Below are positions 1-5,795 of a stretch of 7,721 nt of DNA, piece by piece. Under the pieces are notes generated by a model that was given only the letters and a program-made list of their open reading frames with translations, made no database searches and was not told where the DNA came from. The first letter of the stretch is position 1. Each line of letters opens with the position of its first letter. Made by a program: the position numbers and the translations under genes. This DNA comes from an uncultured Lacticaseibacillus sp. (lineage in GTDB: Bacteria > Bacillota > Bacilli > Lactobacillales > Lactobacillaceae). The stretch covers positions 1-7,721 of the forward strand of contig CAKRHU010000067.1 of NCBI GenBank assembly GCA_934339215.1. Direction: 5' to 3'.

Positions 1-627
1 TATTTACGCATTTGAATTTCTCCGCTTCAATGGTCGGCTTGTTCTTTGCTGGTGTGGCCACCAACGGCCCGATGCTGTTGTTGCCGTTGTTCTTCCAGAA
101 TCTGCGCGGCGAGTCTGTGGCCATTGCCGGGTTATCAATGTTACCTCAAGGCATTGGGATGCTTCTGGCGCGACCGGTGGTTGGTAACTTAATCGATCGC
201 ATTGGGGCTCGCTTTGTGACGTTGGGGGGGATTAGCGATCACCTTGATTGGCGCCATTCCATTTATCTACTTTGATCAAGCTACGAATTTCTGGTTGTTG
301 ATGGCCGTGTTGTTCGTGCGTGGCATCGGGGCTGGCGCGATTTTAAGTCCTTTAATGACCGACGCGTTTATCGGCGCGGACAAACAATTCTCTGGTCAAG
401 TCTCGATTGCGACCCGGACGATGCAAAATGTCGGTGGGGATTTTGGATCTGCGATGTTAGCGACTATCGTGGTAAATTATCAAAACCAACATGTCCACAC
501 CTTGATGGCAATCGCACACAGCTATCAGCAAGGCTTCTTATGGGCCGTTATTTTCACAGTCGTATTGATGTTACCGGCATTAGGATTGACCAATAAACTG
601 AGCAAGAAAGTTTCCGTTAACGCATAA
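1..627 (+). pseudogene. DHA2-family MFS drug transporter, 3' part, frameshifted
   Basis: This is the C-terminal part of a proton-driven multidrug exporter of the membrane. The reading frame is already open at position 3, so the gene begins outside the window. Frame 3 encodes a block typical of DHA2 transporters: a long helix ending LFFQNLRG, then LPQGIGMLLARPVVGNLIDRIGAR. The frame breaks at a run of seven G (224-230). Continuing in the +1 frame from there gives GGLAITLIGAIPF and further helices to the stop at 625-627 (VRGIGAGAILSPLMTDAF, then a last helix before a KLSKK tail). Removing one G would restore one continuous protein. Read literally, the first frame ends after about 15 unrelated residues at 275, which would remove the last four or so helices. 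It may be a real inactivating or phase-variable slip, or a sequencing error in a homopolymer. Family assignment is firm; substrate is unknown. Confidence 0.85.
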
Positions 628-648
628 CCCGGGAAATATTTCCACGTC

Positions 649-677
649 AAAAAGCCAGGCCGCAGCCTGACTTTGTT
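649..677. terminator. Bidirectional rho-independent terminator between two convergent MFS genes
   Basis: The arms AAAGCCAGGC (651-660) and GCCTGACTTT (665-674) pair over 10 positions with one G-U wobble and a CGCA loop. Read on the minus strand the stem runs into TTTTT (653-649), so it is best suited to end the minus-strand pump gene, whose stop codon is 2 nt away. On the plus strand the tail is GTTAATTT, a weaker but usable U-rich tail. Confidence 0.8.
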
Positions 678-2247
678 AATTTAAGTCTCCAGAATCATTG
701 GCATCGCGCATTAAGAAAAACGCTGCCCCAGCGCCGATCACAAATACGATGGCAGCAGTCAAGGTGATACCGCGCATGCTGTGGGCATAAGCGTTCAACA
801 CCGTCGTTTGGAAATCATGGGCGAAAGGGGCTTGGCTTATCCGTTTGGAAAAGGCGATGCCGTGTCCGGCAAATGGGCCAGCGTCAACTAACGCTTTTTG
901 CAAGGCTGTGGTCGCTTTAGCTGGCAGTGCGGCGATTTTAGTTAAGTGCGTGCTTAAGTATTGTTCGTAGCGATGATCTTGGATCAACCCTAAGCCGACC
1001 ACGCCCACAGTGGTCCCGATTTGGCGAAAGACGTTGATCAAGCCACTGGCCATGCCCATGGTTTGCGGGGCGACGCCTTCCATGCCGGCAGTGTTGAGCA
1101 AGGGATTGACCATCCCGTTGGTGATCCCCATTAGGATCATTGCCGGCCACATCTTCCCAAAGCTCAAATGCGTCGTCATCGCATTCATCATTAAGATAAA
1201 GCCGATGGCACCAAGCAACAAGCTGTAGCCGATCATTTTACGTTTGGAGAACCGCGCGCCGAGCATCCCAGTGATCGGCCCTAAAATCAAGGACCAAATG
1301 GAAATAGTTAACTGCCGCACGCCGGTTTGCAAGGCGGTGTAGCCGATATAATTTTGCATCAAGACGGTCAAGAAAGCGTTAAAGGAGTACATGGCGACCC
1401 CTAAGCCTAAAGCCACGATGATCGTCCCGACAAAATGCCGACTTTGAAACATGGAGAGATCGACCATGGGATCTATGACGCGCTGTTCCACTAAGATGAA
1501 GATGATCAAGCCAACCACGGCGGCAATCAGCCAACCGGCCACGCCAATATTCGTCCAAGCCCAGCTGGTGTGGGCCTCTTTTTGGATCAAGCCATAAATC
1601 AAGCTGAATAAGGTGAACGCCGATAACGCCATTCCAGCAAAATCGACGCGCTGTTTGGCCCCATAGCTTGGGGTTTCATTGACATAAATGGCGGTTAATA
1701 AGACGGTGATGATCCCAACTGGTACGTTGACGTAGAAAATGGCCGACCAGCCGAATTGTCCGACTAAGTACCCACCAATCAGCGGCCCAGAAGCCGTGGA
1801 GATCCCGATCACTGATCCTAAGATCCCTAACGCTAATCCGCGCTTTTTACCAGAAAAGTTGGACGCGACTAAGGCCATGGCCAACGAATTCATCCCGGCA
1901 CCGCCGACAGCTTGTACTGCGCGGCCGATGTTTAAGATCATCAGATTTGGCGCCATCCCGTTGACGGCAGAAGCGATGACAAACAAAATAATGGAAGCTA
2001 AAAATAATTTCTTGCGGCCGTACATGTCACCGAGCTTGGAGACAATCAGTAAGCTGACGGCCAACACCAAGGTGTAAATATTGAGCACCCATTGTAAGTT
2101 GGTGAAAGTTTCATGGAAATGTGTGGCCATGGTGGGTAACGCCACATTAACAACGGTGACATCCAGCAAGCCCATAAAGGTGCCTAAGGACATGGCAACT
2201 AATGCGATCCACTGACGATAACTTTTATTCAAAATTTTTTGCCTCAT
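676..2247 (-). CDS. EmrB/QacA-type (DHA2, 14-TMS) MFS multidrug efflux transporter
   Basis: Predicted inner-membrane drug:H+ antiporter of 523 residues, a normal full length for 14-helix DHA2 pumps. Visible family motifs, numbered from this start, are D1 LLDVTVVNVALPTM (27-40), motif A GDMYGRKK (73-80), motif B GRAVQAVGGAG with Arg109 in helix 4, and motif C GSVIGISTASGPLIGGYL (144-161), which marks drug exporters. Hydrophobic helices continue to the short charged C-tail. The start is not certain. ATG at 2247 lies inside the last codons of the upstream PadR gene and has only a weak ribosome site. TTG at 2232 has GAGG 9 nt upstream and overlaps the PadR stop by 8 nt, which would suit translational coupling; the protein would then be 518 residues. 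Upstream in-frame starts have no support. No promoter is seen between the two genes, so it is probably the second gene of a PadR-controlled operon. Substrate is unknown. Confidence 0.93.
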   Translation of the reverse strand: MRQKILNKSYRQWIALVAMSLGTFMGLLDVTVVNVALPTMATHFHETFTNLQWVLNIYTLVLAVSLLIVSKLGDMYGRKKLFLASIILFVIASAVNGMAPNLMILNIGRAVQAVGGAGMNSLAMALVASNFSGKKRGLALGILGSVIGISTASGPLIGGYLVGQFGWSAIFYVNVPVGIITVLLTAIYVNETPSYGAKQRVDFAGMALSAFTLFSLIYGLIQKEAHTSWAWTNIGVAGWLIAAVVGLIIFILVEQRVIDPMVDLSMFQSRHFVGTIIVALGLGVAMYSFNAFLTVLMQNYIGYTALQTGVRQLTISIWSLILGPITGMLGARFSKRKMIGYSLLLGAIGFILMMNAMTTHLSFGKMWPAMILMGITNGMVNPLLNTAGMEGVAPQTMGMASGLINVFRQIGTTVGVVGLGLIQDHRYEQYLSTHLTKIAALPAKATTALQKALVDAGPFAGHGIAFSKRISQAPFAHDFQTTVLNAYAHSMRGITLTAAIVFVIGAGAAFFLMRDANDSGDLN

Positions 2248-2830
2248 ATTCTTTCGTGATTTCAGGAACGGCAGTGAAGTGGGCGTCATCGGCCAAGCCA
2301 TCCAAGTCGTGTAGTTGCGCATCGACCCAATCCAGCCGCGTTTGCGCGACGTTTAAGGTTAACTGTAAGCCGCGAAATGACCAGCCGACATCGATTTGAC
2401 GATCAGGATCGATTAAAATGTTTTGCAAGTGGGCCATCACTTTGTGGTATACGGCGATATCTGACTCAGTGGCTTCACGATATGCGTGCAGGACGTTGCG
2501 TTGAAAGCCTACAGTTTCACGCCCTAAGCCGCGGAATTTAAAGTGAAAATTGGATTCGCGTTTGGCATCCATGGCGATCGGCGTATGCATTAAATCTTCA
2601 AAGCGGTCAAAACCAGCATCGGTAATTTTCGCCAGTTTTTGGGCACGGCCATTGATCTGTTTGGTTTCTAACGTAATGTAGCCGGATTTTTCGAGTTTAT
2701 GTAACATGGGATACATCACGCCGTTTGAGATCTGGCGGCGTGGTTCCAAGTTGCCTTCAAGGATCTTGCATAGCTTGTAGCCAGTGCGGTCATGCACCAT
2801 CAGCGCACTTAAAATTAATAATTCGTACAT
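2225..2830 (-). CDS. PadR-family transcriptional repressor with Vir_AcT-like C-terminal domain
   Basis: A 201-residue DNA-binding regulator. The N-terminal 80 residues match the PadR winged helix: MYELLILSALMVHDRTGYKL, then the recognition-helix segment SNGVMYPMLHKLEKSGYI (about 35-52) and a wing ending LAKITDAGFDRFEDLM. Residues about 90-180 are helical and match the length and layout of the Vir_AcT dimerisation domain found in the longer PadR subgroup. Two ATG codons are adjacent. AGGAGG at 2841-2836 is 5 nt from the second ATG (2830) but only 2 nt from the first (2833), so 2830 is chosen. It overlaps the downstream efflux pump gene, the usual layout of PadR repressors that sense drugs or phenolic compounds and control an adjacent transporter. 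Its own promoter carries two PadR-like dyads, so autoregulation is likely. The ligand cannot be told from sequence. Confidence 0.93.
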   Translation of the reverse strand: MYELLILSALMVHDRTGYKLCKILEGNLEPRRQISNGVMYPMLHKLEKSGYITLETKQINGRAQKLAKITDAGFDRFEDLMHTPIAMDAKRESNFHFKFRGLGRETVGFQRNVLHAYREATESDIAVYHKVMAHLQNILIDPDRQIDVGWSFRGLQLTLNVAQTRLDWVDAQLHDLDGLADDAHFTAVPEITKEYEAKNFE

Positions 2831-2842
2831 CATAACCTCCTG

Positions 2843-2861
2843 ATAGGTCGTTGCGACAGGC
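2843..2861. promoter_or_regulatory. PadR-type operator, site II (degenerate copy)
   Basis: The core GTCG-TTG-CGAC (2847-2857) is a perfect dyad and the 19-bp stretch matches site I at 14 positions in the same register. The dyad centres are 25 bp apart. This copy lies over the predicted transcription start, between the -10 and the ribosome site. It has lost the outer T and A of ATGT/ACAT, so it would be the weaker site, probably filled second. Confidence 0.5.
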
Positions 2862-2864
2862 ACT

Positions 2865-2892
2865 AGTATATGTCGTGGCGACATATTGTCAA
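2865..2892 (-). promoter_or_regulatory. Sigma-A promoter of the padR-efflux operon
   Basis: Read on the minus strand: -35 TTGACA (2892-2887, perfect), a 16-nt spacer and -10 TATACT (2870-2865). Transcription should start near 2858, about 17 nt before the AGGAGG of the PadR gene. It is the only good promoter upstream of the PadR and pump genes. Confidence 0.8.
2868..2886. promoter_or_regulatory. PadR-type operator, site I
   Basis: Perfect 8-bp dyad ATATGTCG-TGG-CGACATAT. It contains ATGT and ACAT half-sites seven bases apart, close to the ATGT-N8-ACAT pattern known for PadR-family operators. It fills the spacer of the padR promoter and touches its -10, so a bound repressor would block RNA polymerase. 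Binding is inferred from family knowledge and position. Confidence 0.72.
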
Positions 2893-2913
2893 GCGTGATC
2901 CAAGTGCTAAAAT
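2886..2913 (+). promoter_or_regulatory. Divergent extended -10 promoter for the acetyltransferase gene
   Basis: TTGTCA (2886-2891), a 16-nt spacer, then TG at 2905-2906 followed by TAAAAT (2908-2913), an extended -10 form. Its -35 overlaps the -35 of the divergent padR promoter by five bases and abuts operator site I. Transcription would start near 2920, giving a leader of about 120 nt before the coding region. Confidence 0.55.
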
Positions 2914-2953
2914 CAATTCATTAATACTGCCGTGATCATCCCCGGATGCTCAC

Positions 2954-3021
2954 AAAAAGGCATCGAGTTCGCGCCTACTAGGGCACCAGTAACGGTGAAG
3001 GCGCGAACTTGGTGTCTTTTT
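2954..3021 (+). promoter_or_regulatory. Long structured leader hairpin upstream of the acetyltransferase
   Basis: The arms 2954-2976 and 2999-3021 pair over 23 bp with only three G-U wobbles and no bulge. The inner 11 bp (AGTTCGCGCCT with AGGCGCGAACT) are GC-rich and the foot is five A-U pairs. The 22-nt apical region contains a small hairpin, CACC (2984-2987) with GGTG (2994-2997). The stem ends 6 nt before the AAGGAGG at 3027. It could be a terminator or attenuator, since the 3' arm ends in UUUUU, or an RNA-stability or protein-binding element. No known riboswitch consensus was recognised. Confidence 0.65.
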
Positions 3022-3040
3022 CAATGAAGGAGGTAAAATT

Positions 3041-3490
3041 TTGGAAACTACTGTGACAGTGTCAAAAACCGAGGTATTGCGCCCAAACACCTTATTAGAA
3101 ATTCTGGCGGCCCGCACGAAAGTCTTTGTTGTCGAGCAAAATTGTCCTTATCAAGAAGTTGATGCTAAAGACTTTGAGGCCTGGCATGTCCAACTGCGCC
3201 AAGCCGGGGAGCTAGTGGCTTATGCGCGGATCATTCCCCATGACGATGGCCAGTCGATTAGCTTTGGTCGGGTACTGGTCGTCGCCGCTCATCGCCATGA
3301 GCATCTCGGACGCAAATTGGTGACTGAGACCTTGGCTGCAGTGCGCCGCTTGTATCCTAATCAGCCGATCAAAATTCAAGCGCAGAATTATTTGCGGGAA
3401 TTCTATGGGAGTTTCGGGTTCAAGCCGGTTTCTGATGTGTATTTAGAAGATGGGATCCCACATGTCGACATGCTGATGCAAACTTTTTAA
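3041..3490 (+). CDS. ElaA-like GNAT-family N-acetyltransferase
   Basis: A 149-residue cytosolic protein, the normal size for the ElaA/YjcF type of GNAT enzymes, which move an acetyl group from acetyl-CoA to an amine; the acceptor is unknown. Signs of the family are RTKVFVVEQNCPYQEVDAKD (25-44), the beta strand LVAYARIIP (58-66), FGRVLV (76-81) leading to the CoA pyrophosphate loop around R85-H-E-H-L-G90-R, and the C-terminal block FYGSFGFKPVSDVYLEDGIP, which is highly typical of ElaA. The TTG start is chosen because AGGAGG (3028-3033) lies 7 nt upstream and no ATG fits. It is a single-gene unit, closed by the hairpin at 3504, and divergent from the padR-efflux operon with an overlapping promoter region. 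A role in modifying the compound sensed by PadR is possible but is only inference. Confidence 0.92.
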   Translation: METTVTVSKTEVLRPNTLLEILAARTKVFVVEQNCPYQEVDAKDFEAWHVQLRQAGELVAYARIIPHDDGQSISFGRVLVVAAHRHEHLGRKLVTETLAAVRRLYPNQPIKIQAQNYLREFYGSFGFKPVSDVYLEDGIPHVDMLMQTF

Positions 3491-3503
3491 TGACGTCAAA
3501 ATA

Positions 3504-3545
3504 ACGCCTATCACTACAAATGTTCGTAGTGATAGGCGTATTTGG
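3504..3545. terminator. Strong hairpin terminator after the acetyltransferase
   Basis: A perfect 14-bp stem, ACGCCTATCACTAC (3504-3517) with GTAGTGATAGGCGT (3526-3539) and an 8-nt loop, 14 nt after the stop codon. The + tail is ATTTGGTT, short of U. On the minus strand the tail is TATTTTG, so it can also stop traffic from the right. Confidence 0.8.
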
Positions 3546-3558
3546 TTGCGTTAGAAGA

Positions 3559-3713
3559 CTTCGTAGCCAGAGGTAAAAGCGTGGAGGCGGATTGGCTGTC
3601 AGTCGTGGGACTCTTAGCGGTTTACCGCTTAGAGTCCAGCGAGAAGTTAGTTCCGACGAGCATCATTGCGTTCCACATCCAATCCGCCGGAATGCTTTTT
3701 ACCGGGGTGGACA
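3559..3713. other. Structured intergenic element E1 (long imperfect inverted repeat)
   Basis: Between two terminators lies a non-coding stretch with nested dyads. The outer stem pairs GGTAAAAGC (3572-3580) with GCTTTTTACC (3694-3703, one bulged base) and GGCGGATTGG (3586-3595) with CCAATCCGCC (3679-3688, perfect), with a 5x5 internal loop. Inside sits a 12-bp hairpin with one T-T mismatch, GGACTCTTAGCGG (3608-3620) and CCGCTTAGAGTCC (3625-3637), loop TTTA. The 3638-3678 segment is largely unpaired. The outermost arms extend weakly to about 3559 and 3713. A reading frame crosses it but has no ribosome site and runs into a terminator. It could be an RNA or a small palindromic repeat element. 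A related core is found in E2. No promoter was recognised. Confidence 0.6.
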
Positions 3714-3729
3714 AGCTTTTGACCCCGAT

Positions 3730-3758
3730 TAAAAAACCTCGCTGCATCGCAGCGAGGT
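3730..3758 (-). terminator. Rho-independent terminator of the oppA-like gene
   Basis: On the minus strand a 10-bp stem, ACCTCGCTGC with GCAGCGAGGT, and a 3-nt loop are followed by TTTTTT (3736-3731). It begins 15 nt after the stop of the oligopeptide-binding protein gene and is a textbook terminator. Confidence 0.92.
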
Positions 3759-3773
3759 CATAACACTTAGAGA

Positions 3774-5411
3774 TTAGTTGCTTAACTTAGCGCCAGTGTA
3801 GTTGAAGGTGTTCGCTGGGCTATAAGTCAAACCAGAGATCTTAGGGTTTTGCAACGTGGAAAGCACACGTTGGTAGATAGGAACTACACCCATATCCTTG
3901 GTCAAGATTTGTTGGGCTTCAACCAAGTCGTTCCAACGCTTGTCGGCGTTAGTGGCGTCTGTGGTCTTAGACTTCTTGATCAAAGCATCGTATTGCGCGT
4001 TGCTCCACTTACCATCGTTGTAGGAGTTGTCAGAAGTGAACAGATCCAAGAAGCTGATCGCATCTGGGAAGTCAGCGCCCCAAGCCGTGATGACCATATC
4101 GAATTGACCATTAGCAGAACGGGTCAAGCGCGTCTTAAATGGCACCGTAGCAGTGGTGACTTTCATCCCAGGTAAGTTCTTTTCCAAAACGTTTTGCAAG
4201 TATTCAGCAGTGGTTTTGGCGTTGGTGGTATCATCAGTCATTAATTCCAAGTTCAAGCTGGAAAGACCTTGTTCTTTCAAGCCTTCTTTGAACAAGGACT
4301 TGGCTTTTGCTGGGTTATACTTGGTGTATTGGCTAGTTGTCTTGGCTGCAGTCTTGGCAAAGTCGACCGAAGAATCGGATGGGTCAGACATCAAGCCAGC
4401 AGGGGTGACACCAGTGGAAGCCAAGGAACCGTCGTTGAGCACTTTTTTAATGTATTGATCGCGGTTCAAGGCATATGAGATGGCTTGACGGATCTTCACA
4501 TTCTTAAAGGCAGGGACTTTCTTTTCGTTGAGTTCCAAGTAGAAAGCAGAAGTTTGCTTCAAGGCTTTGTAGTCTTTGTTAGACTTCGCAGAAGCGGCTT
4601 GTTGGCCACCTAAGGAAACTTGGTCCAACTTCTTGGAGTTGTACAAGTTAAGCGCTGTGGAAGAATCCTTGACCACTTGAGTCTTAATCTTGTCGATATG
4701 AATATTTTTGGCATTCCAATACTTTGGGTTCTTGGTTTCAGTCCAAGAGTTGCCCGTCCCATTCCAACCAGACAAGGTATAAGCCCCGTTGGTCAAAATG
4801 TCTTTGGAGTTGGTGCCATATTTGGCGCCGTACTTCTTCACAGCCTTTTCAGATTGTGGGAAGAAAGCTGGGTTGGTCAACATCGTGTTGAAGTATGGAA
4901 TTGGCTTTTCCAAAGTGACTTCAAAGGTTTGGTCGTTGATGGCCTTGACGCCTAAAGTATCAGGCTTCATCTTACCTGCCATGATGGCATCAGCGTTTTT
5001 GACGCCGGAGAACAAGTAAGCATATTGGGCCTTGGTGGCAGGATCAACCGTGCGCTTCCAAGCGAAGACGAAATCTTTGGCTGTCAGCTTGGAACCATCA
5101 CTCCAAGTAGATTTGCGCAATTTGTAGGTGTAAGTCAAACCGTTGTTGGTGGCTTTGGTCACCTTAGTTGCCAACCCTGGCATCAACTTGGTGCCTTGGT
5201 AATGGTACAAACCTTCCATCGTATCAGTCAAAGCTTGGCCAGAAATAGCATCAGTGTTTTTGGATGCATCCATGGTTGAGATGACGTCACCTTCCATCCG
5301 GTTCCAGGTGTTGGAACTAGTTGAACTCGACTTGCTACCACCACAAGCCGCAAGAATCGCAGTCAGCGCTAACATGCCGGCGCCGGCCGTAAAGAATTTC
5401 GCTTTCTTCAT
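3774..5411 (-). CDS. oppA: Oligopeptide ABC transporter substrate-binding lipoprotein (SBP_bac_5)
   Basis: A 545-residue extracytoplasmic, membrane-anchored peptide receptor that would hand peptides to an Opp-type ABC importer. Residues 1-22 are a lipoprotein signal (MKKAKFF, hydrophobic core, lipobox LAAC) with Cys23 as the lipidation site, followed by a Ser-rich linker. The family 5 signature is clear at about 103-119 (WSDGSKLTAKDFVFAWK). The second lobe has IRQAISYALNRDQYI and WGADFPDAISFLDLFTSDN. Length is normal. The start is the ATG at 5411, with GAGGGGG 9 nt upstream; the ATG at 5429 overlaps that ribosome site and is rejected. No oppB, C, D or F gene lies in the window, so it is either an orphan receptor serving a permease elsewhere or a stand-alone paralogue. 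It is Lys/Ser/Thr-rich, typical of exposed lactobacillus lipoproteins. Peptide-binding class is firm; OppA is used in the broad sense and peptide preference is unknown. Confidence 0.93.
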   Translation of the reverse strand: MKKAKFFTAGAGMLALTAILAACGGSKSSSTSSNTWNRMEGDVISTMDASKNTDAISGQALTDTMEGLYHYQGTKLMPGLATKVTKATNNGLTYTYKLRKSTWSDGSKLTAKDFVFAWKRTVDPATKAQYAYLFSGVKNADAIMAGKMKPDTLGVKAINDQTFEVTLEKPIPYFNTMLTNPAFFPQSEKAVKKYGAKYGTNSKDILTNGAYTLSGWNGTGNSWTETKNPKYWNAKNIHIDKIKTQVVKDSSTALNLYNSKKLDQVSLGGQQAASAKSNKDYKALKQTSAFYLELNEKKVPAFKNVKIRQAISYALNRDQYIKKVLNDGSLASTGVTPAGLMSDPSDSSVDFAKTAAKTTSQYTKYNPAKAKSLFKEGLKEQGLSSLNLELMTDDTTNAKTTAEYLQNVLEKNLPGMKVTTATVPFKTRLTRSANGQFDMVITAWGADFPDAISFLDLFTSDNSYNDGKWSNAQYDALIKKSKTTDATNADKRWNDLVEAQQILTKDMGVVPIYQRVLSTLQNPKISGLTYSPANTFNYTGAKLSN

Positions 5412-5761
5412 GCGAAAATACCCCCTCATAATTGTCCCTGCGCTATCACCCCGCTTGATGGTAACGCTCGATTATCGCCACTTTACATTAGAAGAATATT
5501 AAAGTAAAGCGGACAATTTGAATTAACAGAATTCTTTAATTAAAATGAAATACCGGTGTGGTGATAATGGCATTCAGATGCAGATGTGATGGTGGGAAAT
5601 CTTTGGTAGCGTAAGCAAAAGCACAATTTTTAATTTCATCAATATCGTGATTGTTGATAGAGAATATGATGAGAATGTCAATAGACAGATAATGAGGGTT
5701 TTTCTCATTATTTCTGTTATCAAAATAGCATGAGTCGGTTGGTTCTATTTCACTTAAAAAC
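5412..5761. other. AT-rich non-coding stretch upstream of the oppA-like gene
   Basis: No convincing gene. It holds the oppA ribosome site (5427-5421) and probably its promoter and control sites. Dyads seen are ATAATGAG/CTCATTAT (5689-5696 and 5704-5711, 7-nt loop), TTTAATTAAA (a 10-bp palindrome near 5535) and CTTTAC/GTAAAG flanking about 18 nt near 5480-5510. An 85-codon minus frame here starts inside the gntR terminator and lacks any recognisable domain, so it is not called. Confidence 0.6.
5654..5681 (-). promoter_or_regulatory. Candidate promoter for the oppA-like gene
   Basis: On the minus strand: perfect TTGACA (5681-5676), 16-nt spacer, TATCAA (5659-5654; four of six consensus positions). 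It would give a leader of about 235 nt before the oppA start. The ATAATGAG hairpin (5689-5711) lies just upstream of the -35. No better pair was found closer to the gene, but the long leader and poor -10 keep this tentative. Confidence 0.35.
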
Positions 5762-5795
5762 AAAAAAGCGACCCGACGCCAATCACAGGTCACTT
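5762..5795 (-). terminator. Rho-independent terminator of the GntR-family gene
   Basis: On the minus strand AAGTGACC (5795-5788) pairs with GGTCGCTT (5773-5766) over 8 bp with one G-U, followed by a run of T (5767-5762). The stem begins directly at the stop codon of the regulator gene. The 14-nt loop is long, so it may be moderately efficient. Confidence 0.72.

Noticed and set aside
632..643. 12-bp palindrome GGAAATATTTCC after the left MFS gene
   Set aside because: It has no loop able to form a hairpin and no U tract; the real terminator follows at 651. A chance palindrome in AT-rich DNA is likely.
1739..2077. Long plus-strand frame opposite the efflux pump
   Set aside because: It is a shadow of a helix-rich coding gene on the other strand, with no ribosome site and no domain. 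The same applies to the plus-strand frames inside oppA.
2954..3021. T-box or known metabolite riboswitch
   Set aside because: The T-box sequence AGGGTGGNACCGCG and the cores of common riboswitches were looked for and not found; a single long rod with one small apical hairpin does not fit them.
3542..3763. 73-codon plus-strand frame across E1
   Set aside because: It starts right after a terminator without a ribosome site, crosses every stem of E1 and ends inside the oppA terminator.
5536..5793. 85-codon minus-strand frame downstream of the GntR gene
   Set aside because: It starts with GTG inside the terminator stem, has no ribosome site, no recognisable domain, and lies in AT-rich sequence where stops are simply rare on this frame.
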